A stretch of 64,000 nt of DNA from Elymus sibiricus (Eukaryota > Streptophyta > Magnoliopsida > Poales > Poaceae). The stretch's first letter is position 1. Each line of letters opens with the position of its first letter. Both the position numbers and the translations under genes were made by a program. Location: the NCBI GenBank assembly GCA_039707655.1, contig CM077664.1, positions 196,968,195 to 197,032,194 on the forward strand, read 5' to 3'. The notes below the pieces were generated by a model. The model did not search any database. It was not told the origin of the DNA and saw only the letters and a list, made by a program, of their open reading frames with translations. Positions 32,600 to 44,385 of this stretch are shown here, in pieces.

Positions 32600-34149
32600 T
32601 GCTACTTGTAGTCTGCGTTGGTATTTCCTCGAAGAGGAGAGGATGATGCAGTACAATAGAGATAAGTATTTCCCTCAGTTAAGAATGAAGGTTATCAATC
32701 CAGTAGGAGAACCAAGCAAAATTCCGTTAAGCGCACCTGCACACACAAGAGCAAACACTTGCACCCAACGCAAATAAGAGGGTTGTCAATCCTCTTAGCG
32801 ATTATATGCAAGGATTAAATCTTATCGAGGTAAATAGATAAGCTAAAATACTAATTAAAATAAAAATAAATAAATTGCAGCAAGATATTTTTAGGTTTTT
32901 AATATGATAAAGATAGACCCGGGGGCCATAGTTTTCACTAGAGGCTTCTCTCTCGAGCACCGAAACATACGGTGGGTAAACAAATTACTGTTGGGCAATT
33001 GATAGAAAAGCAAATAATTGTGACGGATTCATGGCAATGATCATGTATATAGGCATCCGTCCGAGACAAGTAGACCGACTCCTGCCAGCATCTACTACTA
33101 TTACTCCACTCATCGACCGCTATCCATCATGCATCTAGAGTATTAAGTTAATAAAAACAGAGTAACGCCTTAAGCAAGATGACATGATGTAGAGAAGCAA
33201 ATTCAAGCAATATGAATAAACCCCATATTTTTATCCTTAATGGCAACAATACAAATACGTGTCATGTCCCCTTCTGTCACTGGGATTGAGCACCGCAAGA
33301 TTGAACCCATCACAAAGCACCTCTCCCATTGCAAGATAAATCAATCTAGTAGGCCAAACCAAATCGATAGATCGGAGAGAAATACAAAGCTATATTTAAT
33401 CATGCATAAAAGAGTTCAGAGAAGACTCAACTATTTCTCATGAATAATCTGATCATAAACTCACAATTCATCGGATCCCAACAAACACACCGCAAAAGAA
33501 AATTACATCGGATAGAACTCCAAGAACATCAAGGAGAACATGGTATTGAAGATCAAAGAGAGAGAAGAAGCCATCTAGCTACTAGCTATGGACCTGTAGG
33601 TCTGTGGTAAACTACTCACACATCATCGGAAGGGCAGCAAGGTTGATGTTGAAGCCCTCCGTGATCGATTCCCCCTCCGGCAGAGTACCGGAAAAGGCCT
33701 CCAGATGGGATCACGGAAGAACAGAGGCTTGCGGCAGTGGAAAGGTTTTATCTTCTGGCTCTCTGATGGTTTCCGAATATTTGTGAATGTATAGGAGTGG
33801 AATTATGTCAAACGGAGCCTTGTGGGCCCCACAAGGCATCAGGGCGCCCCCCTGGGGCCACGCCCTGTTGCCTTGTGGAGGCTTCGTGAACCTTCTGGCC
33901 TCCTCTCCAAGTCTCCAGGGCCTTATTTGTCCAGAAAAAAATCTCCAAAAAGTTTCGTGGCATTTCAACTTTGTTTGGTACTGATTCTCTGAAAAGCCAA
34001 AAACAAGCAGAAAACAACAACTCGCACTGGGCACTAGGTTAATAGGTTAGTCCCAAAAAATGATACATAATTGCATATAAAAACATCCAAGATTGATACT
34101 ATAATAGCATGGAACAATCAAAAATTATAGATACGTTGGAGACGTATCA
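32600..34149 (-). repeat. 3' LTR of the outer Athila element
   Basis: In minus orientation it starts TGATACGTCTCCAACG (at 34149) and ends ACAAGTAGCA (at 32600), 1,550 bp. A TATA-like 'ctatacattcac' region is decayed. The left flank is agatg; the matching duplication is lost because the other LTR is truncated. Confidence 0.9.
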
Positions 34150-34165
34150 AGCATCCCCAAGCTTA
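34150..34165 (-). other. Polypurine tract of the outer Athila element
   Basis: Minus strand reads AAGCTTGGGGATGCT directly before the LTR start, identical in type to the tract before 52767. Confidence 0.75.
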
Positions 34166-35392
34166 ATTCTTGCTCGTCCTCGAGTAGGTAAATGATAAAA
34201 ACATAATTTTAGATGTGGAATGCTACCTATCATGTTTCATCATGTAATCTTTTGCTTACGGTATGAATAATAAGATCCAAATGATTTAAAGCAATAGTCT
34301 ATAATTTGACATAAAGACATCAATACTCAGGCATACTAATAAACAATCATGTCTTTCAAAATAAAAATGCTAAAGAACGTTATCCCTACAAAATCATATA
34401 ATCCTGTCATGCTCCATCTTCTTCACACAAAGTATTTATCATGCACTACCCCGATGACAAGCCAAGCAATTGGTTCATTCTTTTTAACGCGCTTCAGCTT
34501 TTTCAACTCCCACTCAATACATGAGCGCAAGCCATGGATATAGCACTATGGGTGGAATAGAGTGTGGTGGTAGAGATAAATAAGGAGAAGTCAAAAAGGG
34601 AGAAAGTCTCGCATCAACTAGGCGGATCAACGGGCTATGGAGATGCCCATCAATCGATATCAATGCGAGGAGTAGGGTTTGCCAAGCAACGGATGCACTA
34701 AGAGCTATAAGTGTATGAAAGCTCAACATGAAAACTAAGTGGGTGTGCATCCAACTTGCTTGCTCATGAAGACCTCAAGCATTTGAGGAAGCCCGTCATC
34801 GGAATATACAAGCCAAGTTCTATAATGAAAAATTCCCACTAGTATAAGAAAGTGACAAAATAGGAGACACTCTATATGAAAAACATGGTGCTACTCTGAA
34901 GCACAAGTGTGGAAAAAGGATAGTAACATTGCCCCTTCTCTCTTTTTCTCTCATATTTTTTCATGGCTCTTTTTCACCTCTTTTTTATTATTATTTAGAA
35001 CGGTCTCATGGACCTCATCCCCACTTTTTCGAGGACTCACTAGTCTTCACCATTCTTTCCTCACTGGGACAATGCTCTAATAATGATGATCATCACACTT
35101 CTATTTACTTACAACTTAACATTACAACTCGATACTAGAACAAAAATATGACTCTATATAAATGCCTCTGGCAATGTACCAGGAAGTGCAATGATGCTAG
35201 CGTAACATGTATAAAAATGATGAATGGTGGCGGAGCCACAAATACTATGTCAGCTATATGATCATGCAAAGCAATATGACAATGATGATGTATGTCATAA
35301 AAACGGAACGGTGGAAGTTGCATGGCAATATATCTTGGAATGGCTATGCAAATGCCATGATAGGTAGGTATGGTGGCTATTTTCAGGAAGAT
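34166..35392 (-). other. Athila internal non-coding region, left part
   Basis: Complementary in type to 51500-52766 of the nested element (for example 'cctactcgaggacgagcagga'). No frame of note; the sequence after 34500 is a family-typical spacer. It ends at the AAGAT target site of the Tat insertion. Confidence 0.65.
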
Positions 35393-35452
35393 TGTCGGAG
35401 TTCGGGCTCCGGGGACCCAAAGGTTCGAACACTGGGGTGAGCTCGTTCCTAC

Positions 35453-37340
35453 TGTTGGAAATATGCCCTAGAGGCAATAATAAATTAGTTATTATTATAT
35501 TTCCTTGTTCATGATAATCGTTTATTATCCATGCTATAATTGTATTGATTGGAAACTCAAATACATGTGTGGGTACATAGACAACACTGTGTCCCTAGTA
35601 AGCCTCTAGTTGACTAGCTCGTTGATCAAAAGATGGTGAAGGTTTCCTAGCCATGGACATGAGATGTCATTTGATAACGGGATCACATCATTAGGAGAAT
35701 GATGTGATGGACAAGACCCAAACTATAAAGGTAGCATATGATCGTGTCAGTTTATTGCTATTGTTTTCTGCATGTCAAGTATCTGTTCCTATGACCATGA
35801 GATCATACAACTCCCTGACATCGGAGGAGTACCTTGTGTGTATCAAACGTCGCAACATAACTGGGTGACTATAAAGGTGCTCTACAGGTATCTCCGAGGA
35901 TGTCTGTTGGGTTGGCATGGATCAAGACTGGGATTTGTTACTCCGTGTGACGGAGAGGTATCTCAGGGCCCACTCGGTAATACAACATCACAATGAGCCT
36001 TGCAAGCAATGTGACTAAAGTGTTAGCCACGAGATCTTGTATTACGGAACGAGTAAAGAGACTTGCCGGTAACGAGATTGAACTAGGTATAGAGATACCG
36101 ACGATCGAATCTCGGGCAAGTAACATACCGAAGAACAAAGGGAATAGCATACGGGATTAATTGAATCCTTGACATAGAGGTTTGACCGATAAAGATCTTC
36201 GAAGAATATGTAGGAGCCAATATGGGCATCCAGGTCCCGCTATTGGTTATTGATCGTAGAGGTGTCTCGGTCATGTCTACATAGTTCTCGAACCCGCAGG
36301 GTCTACACACTTAACGTTTGGTGACGATTAGTATAGTTGAGTTATTTTGTTGGTGACCGAAGGTTGTTCGGAGTCCCGGATAAGATCCCGGACATGACGA
36401 GGATCTCCGGAATAGTCCGGAGGTAAAGATTGATATATGGGATAATAGTGTTTGGTCTCCGGAAGGGTTCCGGAATTCACCGGAAGGGGTTCCGGATGTT
36501 TCCCGAAATGTTCGGGTACGAGAACACTTTATTTGGGCCAAGGGGTAAAGCCCACGAGGCTTAGGCAAGGTGCAAAAGGAAGTTTTGCTGGCGTCTGGGG
36601 TGGTACTACCGCTTATCGTAAGCGGTACTACCTCTACAGGCGGTACTACCGCTTATCGTAAGCGGTACTACCGCTACAGGCGGTAATACCGCTTATCGTA
36701 AGCGGTACTACCTTTACAGGCGGTACTACCGCTTATCGTAAGCGGTACTACCGCTTGTACGCGATACTACTGGAATCCGAGTTGGACTCTTTCCGTGCGG
36801 GCCAAACCGACCTTGTGCGGGCAAAATCGACCTTGTGGAGGTTTTCTCTCCAAGTTTAGACCCCAGGGCTCAACATATAAATAGAGGGGCAGGGCTAGCA
36901 CACGGGACACATCAAGATTTCCCAAGCCGTGTGTCAGCAACCTTAACCCTCTAGTTCTCCTGTCATAATCTCCGCAGTGCTTGGCGAAGCCCTGTAGAGA
37001 TTGTTCCTCACCACCATCACCACGCCGTCGTGCTGCCGGAACTCATCTACTACTTCATCATCGCTCACTGGATCGAGGAGGTGAAGGCGTCATCAAGCCG
37101 TACGTGTGTTGAACGCGGAGGTGCCGTCCGTTCGGCACTAGTTCGTGATCGGATCGAGGGACGACTTGCGATTTGGATCGCGGAGACGTTCGACTACATC
37201 AACCGCGTTTCTTAACGCTTCCGCTTAGCGATCTACAAGGGTATGTAGATTCACTCTCCCTCTCGTAGATGCTCATCACCATGGATAGATCTTGCGTGTG
37301 CATAGGAAAATTTTTGTTTCCCATGCAACGTTCCCCAACA
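35453..37340 (+). mobile_element. Copia solo LTR, BARE1/Angela type
   Basis: Starts TGTTGGAAATATGCCCTAG and ends CGTTCCCCAACA, with perfect flanking CCTAC (35448-35452 and 37341-37345). The sequence follows the Angela/BARE1 LTR order, including 'gatcacatcattaggagaat' and 'caaacgtcgcaac'. TATAAATAG at 36876 is its core promoter. No second LTR or internal domain is present, so it is a solo LTR of 1,888 bp. It sits 60 bp inside the Tat 3' LTR. Confidence 0.95.
36601..36760 (+). repeat. Four 40-bp palindromic repeats inside the Copia LTR
   Basis: Each 40-bp unit contains the inverted repeat ggtactaccgctta / taagcggtactacc around 'tcg', and adjacent units can also pair through 'gcggtactaccgc'. 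A partial fifth unit follows to about 36770. The location is upstream of the LTR TATA box, in the U3 region. Confidence 0.9.
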
Positions 37341-38179
37341 CCTACCTCCTCGTCCCCTAGCACAGCTGAACTACAGTGGAGCTATAGCGGGAGCGGACCA
37401 TGGACTCAGCAGTTTACCCAGGTTCGGGCCACCTTGCGGTGTAATACCCTACTCCTGCTTGGTTGGGATTGCTCTGGCACTAGAGTACAATGTTGTGGGA
37501 GGAAGAGTCGATCCAACCCCTCTACAGCGGCACCCTGCCCTCCTTTTATACCCGCCTTGGTCCTCTTCCCCCGAAAACATTGGCGGGAAGGGTTGCCACA
37601 CAACGGCAAGTTTGAAGGGGGACAGGGGCGTAGTCTATCCTGACAAAAGGTGGTCTTCATCTGCAAAGTGACTGTCCATGACACGCCGGTGGGCTCGGGG
37701 ATGACCTCCGCCCTGCGCGCCCGCCGTCTTGGTCTTCTTTCACCGATCAGGCAACCTTTGGGGGTTGCTTTGGGAAGTGGATTGCTGGCCTTGCTCCCTT
37801 AGCGCAAAAGGGGAAATCTTCACCATCCACGCCTGCTGGCACGGCCTCTGTCGCCGTTCGTCGCCGCGCGCGTCACCCACGTGATGGGCATGAGATCGTG
37901 CGACCGAGCCGAATAGCACTTGTCTTGCGCGCCTTCGGGAGGGTGCCTCGGGAGGCAACCTCGAGAGGCCGCCTCGCGAGAGGGCCTCACGAGGCTCTCG
38001 GTGAAGCGGCTGAGTCTTGCTTGCTCGCTCCCTGAGGAGGGGTCCTCAGGAGGCCGGGGCCTCATGAGGGGTCTTGCTTGAGATGCCCGCTGGTGGCCGC
38101 CTATTGGGCCTCCTCCAGGCGTTGCGCCCTGGGCCAAAGGCAAATAGGCCAGGATACCCCGGGTTCCACGGGCCCAACA

Positions 38180-38191
38180 GTAGCCCCCAGG
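38180..38191 (-). other. Polypurine tract of the Tat element
   Basis: The minus strand reads CCTGGGGGCTAC directly before the LTR start, the usual position and composition for the plus-strand primer. Confidence 0.7.
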
Positions 38192-38486
38192 CCTGCGGCG
38201 CGCACCTTCCCGCCTACTCGGGGGCGAATCGGCATGGGCCCTAACCGCCTACGGGCCAGGCGCGACGTGTGGCGCACGTGACGGGGGACGCCCCCACTTC
38301 TCCCACGACGCCTCGGTAACAGCCCGCGCTGACATAAAGCCTGCCGGCGCGCGACGCAAGGCCATCATTGCCTTCCTTCACGCATTCCATCTCCCCGCAC
38401 CTTCGTTCTTGCGCACTACTCCTCACGATCCCCTCTCCAAGCTCCACCTCTTCCCCCACTTCTACTCGCGACTCCGCCGCGCTTCG
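38192..38486 (+). promoter_or_regulatory. Leader region of the antisense gene
   Basis: GC-rich, ending in a C/T-rich stretch (38400-38470) before ATG at 38487. It includes 'ctgacataaagcctgcc' near 38330 as a possible weak TATA substitute. No closer promoter motif seen; the neighbouring LTR could also drive it. Confidence 0.35.
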
Positions 38487-41400
38487 ATGGCGCCCGCCGG
38501 CAAGAAGGGAAAGGCAGCGGCCCCAAGCGCGCCCGCCATCGGGGCGGCGCTGCAGCGCTCCACCATCATCGACCGGGAGGGCCTGGACAAGGTGCTCCCG
38601 CTGGTGGCCGGCGACCAGAATGAGAAGCAGGCGACCAAGATCTGGCCGAGCTCACGCGCGCGGCGCGACCTAGGGGCGACGGCCTACCCCTTCTTCCTCC
38701 ATAGCGTTTATGCCGGGTTGGTGCCGCCATTCTCGGAATTTTTCTACGCCATCCTTTCGCATTATCGGATTCACGCCCTTCATCTTCAACCCAATTCCAT
38801 ACTCCTCCTGGCCATGTTCGCCTTTTACTGCGAGGCTTTTGTGGGCGTGATGCCTTCAGTGGCGCTCTTCCGCCCCTTCTTCAGCCTGCGGCTGACTGCG
38901 GCGGACTAGCGCTCCAGATGCACCTCGTTCCTCGCCATCAAGGGAATGGAGCGCAACATCATCAACTTGAAGGTTGCAAAGAAGGTGGAGGGCTACCGGC
39001 AGCGCTGGGTCTATATGGACGCGTGCCGGACCAGCCCGCTCCTGATGATCCCGATGGACCCGGCCGAGAAGAACTCTGGGTGGGGGCACGAGAAGCTAAC
39101 CGACCCGAGGATGGAGCCCGTCATGGAGCGGATGGCCGCGCACCGGGCCGCGGACCTGTCGGGGGCGACGGTCGTCAGGGAGTACTTGCGGCGGCGCATC
39201 GCGTCGTTCCAACAGCGCTCGCGCCCTGTGTGGGAGTTCACCGGTGCGAGGGCCGCCATGAGGCTGAGCTCCAGCAGCTTGAAGCAAGAAGTGCTGGATG
39301 TAGCCCTGGCAATTCTGCTCAGCAGCCCCGCCATGGACCCGCCTGAGGATGCGCTCCCGCTGTTCCGCTACCAGGAGATGGCGGAGCTGGTCGCGGAGAT
39401 GCCAAGCTTTGACCAGTGGGGTCTCATGCCGGAGGGCCACGTCGGGTCCCGCGAGAACCCTCTCGTGGTGGCGCTGGATTCTGGAGGCAGCGGCGGTTTT
39501 GAGGACTCAGGGGAGGCCACAGAGGAGGACGCCGATCGGGCACCACCGCGCACCCGCCGTCAGCTCCTCTGCAATCTCAATGATGATGATGCCGACAGCG
39601 CACATCCTGCAGCGGAGGCGGCCCTTGGCCGGGAGGCGGTCGAGCCACCGGCGGTAGAGGCCCATCAGGGAGCCGAGGCTTCCCAGGCCCTCGAGACGGG
39701 CGACGACGCGTCCCGGTCCACCGCGGCCCGCTCCGGGGGCCCGGAAGGTGGAGCCGGGGCGATGCTTGAGGGTGGCGGCGACGACCCATCTCTCATGGAG
39801 AAGAAGAGGAAGTGGACCGCCAGCAAGGAGTAAGTTCCCATGCCCATCCGGCGTTTTATGTTCGCATTTCTTGTCCGAGCTCAGGGCTTAGCCGCTGTTT
39901 TGTAAAGGAGGTCCGCCAGCGACCAGAAGAAGAAGAAGAAGACGACGAAGGCGAAGATGGCCCATAGCCCGAAGGGGGCACTAGTGCCTGTCGTGGGCGC
40001 CGGGGGGCACGAAGAGGCCGCCCGCCGCCCTGACGCCAAGACTGGGCGCATGGAGGTGGAAGAGGAGCTGGCTGTTCCTCTGGAGCCACACGCGGGCGCG
40101 ACTCCCAAGGCCGAAGCGGAGGAGCCTCGGGCGGCTGCCTCCGGAGGTGGGGGCATGCCCCTCACGGACCGCGCCGCGAGAGAAGATGCAGCGATGGGGG
40201 AGGTCGAGGCACCCGCTCCCCCGCCAGAGGCCTCCCTTAACGCGAAGGGGGACAACGCGGGGTGTGCCGTGGCGAGCTCTCAAGCTGCACCCACGCGTGG
40301 GGCTTCTGGGGCGGGCACGGCGAGCCCCCACGGCGCACCGCCGCAGCCGAATGCTGGGGGAACCCCGACGAGCCCCCAGCTCCTGGTGAACAACGCCGGG
40401 GCCTCCCCAACTGCGGCAATGGAGGGCAGCGAGGGTCCAGGCCTGGACTGGGCCCTGGTGCTCGCGAGTGACCGCACCCTGCTCAGGCACGGGGCCTTGC
40501 GTGACGCCAAGGCCGCGCTCGATCGGCTTGGGGCAGACTTCCAGGACGTGGAAGCGCGCCTAGTCGAGGAGCGCCTGAGGCTTGCTGAAGGGCGGCACCG
40601 GCTTAGCGTCACCGTTGAGATGGGCCAGCGCCAGAACGAGGCTCCTCGCGCGAAGGGCGAGAGGGATGCCGCTGAGGCGAAGGAGGCGTGTGCGAGCGCT
40701 CTCAGGGAGGCTGAAGCGGCTGCCAGATGTCGCGACGAGGTGGAGGTCCGCCTGAAGGAACTCCAGGATCAGCATGCCGCGCAGGCGCAACTGCTCCATG
40801 CGCGGGAAAGCGCCCTCGCTACCCATGAGGGGGAGCTTCTGGCCCGCGCGACGGACCTTGCGACTCGCGAGGGGGACCTCGCAAGGGTGTCGACTGAGCA
40901 GGCCATAGAGCGCGGGCGCCTGGAGACGCTGGGGCGCCAGGTGGCCGACGCCCAGGAGGCCCACGCGAAGCGCGTCGACGAGGCCAACGCCCAGCTGGAG
41001 GCTAAGGAGAAGAAGGCCGAAGAAGACGCCGATGCGAAGATAGCGGCGGAACGCCTGGCGCTCACCGAGGAACACGGCAAGGAGCTGAAGTGGCAAGGGG
41101 ACGCCTTCGAGGCGGAGCGCGAGGGGCTCCGGCAAGAAATTGCCGGTCTCAAGGTGGCACTTGCCGAGTCGGAGACCCGCCGGGAGACCGCGCTGCAGGC
41201 CCGAACCGACGCCGAGGCTGAGCTAGTTTCCCTCCGTCTTCAGGTGGGGGCTCCACCCGCGCAGCCGAGCAGGCCGGAGGCGAGGCAAATCGGGAGCGGG
41301 AGCGGCAGCGCGAACGCGCCAAGATGCTCCACTCCCTCGAGCTTCGAGCCCGCAATGCTCTGAGCTCCATCTGTAAGGAGAGGCTTGAAGCCCTCCGCGA

Positions 41401-41739
41401 GTCCCACGACGCCGACTACGTCGATTTCTCCACCAAGCTCGTGGAGCGGCTCGAGGATGGGGCCAAGAAGGTGGACGGCATCTTGGAGGAGGAATGCCGC
41501 GACCTCTTCTCTCAGGCGGCGACCTCCTTCACGCCAACCCCAGCTTCAATTTTGACAAGGTGATAGCCATGGTTCCCGAGGAGCTCCGTGACGGCCTCAC
41601 GAAGGTGGTAGAAGGCCACATGGATGCACTGCTTGGGAAGTTTTCCTGCGACAGTGGCGAGAGCTCCGACGGGGTCGGGGGAAGCAAGGGTGACGGCGCC
41701 GGCAGCGACGGCAGTGGTGACGGCAGCACTTCCTCCTAG
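38487..41739 (+). pseudogene. Antisense gene of the Tat element: 'Transposase_28'-type domain plus coiled coil
   Basis: ATG at 38487 (gcttcgATGG). Exon 1 to 39829 encodes a basic start and then a domain seen in plant gypsy-associated proteins (PF04195 type: YPFFLHSVYAGLVPPFSEFF, later GYRQRWVYMDACRTSPLL). One TAG at 38907 breaks it; the frame is otherwise open. A 78-bp intron (39830 GTAAGT to 39907 AG) joins in phase to exon 2, a low-complexity Ala/Pro/Gly region followed by a coiled coil of over 300 residues (RDAAEAKEACASALREAEAA type). Frameshifts near 41245 and 41515 separate the end (ALSSICKERLEALRESHDADY; NPSFNFDKVIAMVPEELRDG). Intact length about 1,040 residues. The domain is not a proven transposase. 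Function unknown; relatives are the antisense ORFs of Grande/RIRE2. Confidence 0.75.
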
Positions 41740-43164
41740 AGTTTCCCCTTTTATTATCCTGTAACAGATCGACATGGCCTCGTGGAGGCGTGAGGACAAT
41801 GCCTTTTGTGTTTTAAGTACTTCATGCCTTGCAGTAATGAACGCTCGTGCCCTCGTGAAGTTTTCTCCCGAGGCCCGTTTTTCTCTTTTCGCTCGCCTTT
41901 GTGCTCTACGTCGTTAGGACCCAGCCCCTGAGCGGGCCACGGCCATCGCTGGTATGTCAGGTCGCGATGCCTGGACAAGGCCAGGAGGTGAGGGGCACCG
42001 GGAGCTAGTGAGGGCTCCTGAGGCGCGATGCTTAGGGAGCCCCCCTTTGACGTGCAAGCGGCTCGCGGTAGGAGAAACGCTGGCGCTCGTGAGGTTGCTA
42101 GAGGGGGAGGCTTGTGAGATGGCGAGGGTGGTTCGCAAGGTAGTAGACTTAGCTTTGTGGAGAGTAGCGTCTGGTGGGCCGCCATTTGTAGGGCGTGCCT
42201 TGCGAGGCTTCTGCTCGGGAGGTCCCCTGCTGAGATGACTGCCATAGGTTGGCTCCCAAGGCGGGGCCTGCGAAGCTTCCTGAGGCCCAAGGGGGCATCT
42301 GGCCACTGGGGCCCCTCGCGAGGCCTTCCAGGTGACCTATTCCTGTGATAACTGCATGCAGAAAGTCTCACCACAGGGGAGCAACGCACGCTCGCCGGCT
42401 CGCTCATGGGCGTTACGCGAGGAGATAAGACACCAAGGACCTTGGTGGGGTGGCGTGCATGGGAGCAGGCCCGCGAGCCAGAGCCCGGTTACTTGGGTTT
42501 TTCGGCGCTGCTGGGACTGACCCGAGCACAGACGCCGTGTCCAGCCCCCGCTCGCGTGAGGCCCGTGAGGGAAGTCGTGAGCGCGCACCGCTCGTGAGGC
42601 AAGGATATGACGAAATACACCATGTATGGAAACCTAAGCTTTACTGAAGCAAGATAACAAATTCCATTACACAACCAAAAAGAGATGCAGCTGCCGTGTC
42701 CGGCACGGGTCAGCTTGAGGTTGGTGCAGCCCGTGGGGCGCCCTCAGTTACACATCCGAAAGCAAAAAAGGGTGCTACCATGTCCGGCACGGGTCAGCTT
42801 GAGGTTGGTGTGGCCCGTGGGGTGCCCTCAGTTGATTGTTCCGCCAACGCGGAGCATGGGGCTTCCACCAGGGTGTGGGCATGATCGCGGGTCGATTGTT
42901 CCGCCAGCACGGAGCATGGGGCTTCCACTTGGGCGTGGGCGTGGGCGTGAGCTCTCGCGTGCCTGTCAGGCGAATGCATTGAGAGTCTCCAGGGCGTGTA
43001 TAGCCCCATTTTGTTCGTACGCATGAGGATCACGGGTATAAGTTGCGGAGGTGTTGGATGTTCTAGGCGTTAGGCACAGGAACTCCGTCCTCCGTCTCCA
43101 GGCGGGCTGCACCGGGCCTGGAGACATGAGCAACCCTGAAAGGGCCTTCCCACATGGGTGAGAG
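41740..43164. repeat. Tat 3' non-coding spacer with tandem repeats
   Basis: Lies between the converging ends of the antisense gene and pol. At 42690-42840 'tgtccggcacgggtcagctt' plus 'gaggttggtg(c/t)(a/g)gcccgtggggc' is repeated at a 91-bp offset, and at 42837-42940 'ttgttccgcca(a/g)c(g/a)cggagcatgggg' at a 56-60-bp offset. Frames over 41754-42600 are by-products of GC-rich sequence. Confidence 0.6.
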
Positions 43165-44385
43165 TTAGTGGACTCCCTCTCTGGAGAGGATCCTGCGTAG
43201 GACGAGGTCGCCTACCTCGAGAGTGCGAGGGCGGATGTTGCGGCTGTGATAGCGACGCAGGGCCTGCTGGTATCTTGCAGCGCGGAGAACGGCCTGGCGG
43301 CGGGCCTCCTCAAGGAGTAGCAGGTCGGCCTCCCGCGAGCCATCCTGACGCGCCTTGTCAAAGGCAAGGACTCGCGGAGAGCCATGCTTAAGCTCCGAGG
43401 GAAGGACCGCCTTAGCTCCGTAGATGAGGAAGAAAGGGGTCTCGCTAGTAGGCTTGGTTGCCGTTGTGCGGACGGACCACAGCACAGACCGCAGCTCGTC
43501 AAGCCAGCCCTTGCCACAGGCTTCGAGCTTCTTCTTGAAGCTCCTCGTTTTGAGGCCCCTGAGGACCTCAGCGTTGGCACGCTCGGCCTGGCCGTTGCTT
43601 CACGGGTGCGCCACAGAGGCGTAGCAGATCTGCGTGCCGAGGCTGGCGCAGTAGGACTTGAAAAGGCCGCTTGTGAACTGGGAGCCATTGTCGGTGATGA
43701 TGCGGTTGGGGACTCCGAAGCGGCTCACGAGGCCCTTGATGAACTTGACGGCAGAGCCTGCCGGGATGGTGCGCACAGGCTCGACCTCTGCCCACTTGGT
43801 GAACTTGTCGATGGCGACGTAGAGGTAGCGGTAGCCGCCAGCCGCGCGAGGGAAAGGCCCCAGGATATCCACCCCCCAGACCGCGAAGGGCCATGAGAGG
43901 GGGATCGTCTGGAGGCCCTACGCTGGCTGGTGGATCTGCTTGGCGTGGTACTGGCACGCTTCGCAGGATTGGACCAGCTCGGTGGCATCGCGGAGCACGG
44001 TAGGCCAATAGAAGCCGCTTCGAAACACCTTGCCGGCAAGGGTGCGCGACGAGGAGTGGTGGCCGCAGTCTCCTCCATCGATATCGGCGAGCAACTCGCG
44101 CCCTTGTTGTTCTGAGATGCACCGCAACTAGACGCCATTGGGACGCCTATGGTATAGCTCGCCGTCTTGCAAGCAGTAAGCAGTGGCTTGCCGAGCAACG
44201 TGCTCTGCTTCTGAATCCTCCTCTGGGAGGGTGCCGTGGAGCAGGTAAGCCTTGAACTCCGCAGCCCAGCTGCCTGCTTGAGGCTCCAACGCCAGCAGCA
44301 GGCGGGCTCCTGAAGCCGGGCCGCAGTCTGGCGTGCCCGTGGGTGGCGCGGGCAGGGGTTCTTCATGAAGCAGCGTGGTGCCCAC
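43165..44385 (-). pseudogene. Tat integrase
   Basis: Reads from about 44385 to TAA at 43165. The zinc-binding part has GHHSSSRTLAGKVFRSGFYW then CEACQ; the expected first His appears as Asp (DIDGGDCGHH). The catalytic core shows VDILGPFP, KFTKWAEVEP, ITDNGSQF and SNGQAERAN, giving the D, D and E residues. The C-terminal part has ETPFFLIYGAKAVLPSEL and LEVGDLVLRR. Stops: TAG at 44128, TAG at 43918 and TGA at 43600, all in the same frame. The enzyme would insert the cDNA into the chromosome. Dead by three nonsense codons. Confidence 0.9.

Larger units (their letters stand above)
35393..38179 (-). repeat. 3' LTR of the Tat element (interrupted)
   Basis: Aligns with 56282-57146 from 'tcggagttcgggctcc' to 'gttccacgggccc(a/g)aca' once the Copia solo LTR is removed. 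Net length is about 894 bp. It has an extra ~40-bp block near 37838-37872 absent from the 5' LTR, while the 5' LTR has 'agcgggagcgcgct' near 56386 that is missing here. Confidence 0.9.

Noticed and set aside
36601..36760. Regular palindromic repeats resembling a CRISPR array
   Set aside because: No unique spacers separate the units, the array lies inside a Copia LTR, and the DNA is plant nuclear.
37030..37215. 61-residue frame within the Copia LTR
   Set aside because: It is ordinary U5/R sequence of the BARE1/Angela LTR type, not a gene.
35393..38179. 35.4-38.2 kb as a single long LTR
   Set aside because: The middle 1,888 bp have their own TG...CA ends and CCTAC duplications and are absent from the other LTR.
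38487..39829. Reading the antisense gene as a DNA transposase because of the domain name
   Set aside because: The 'Transposase_28' label is historical. The protein sits inside an LTR element and no transposase catalytic motif is visible.
40560..41135. 191-residue minus-strand frame and neighbours
   Set aside because: They mirror the coiled-coil exon of the antisense gene.
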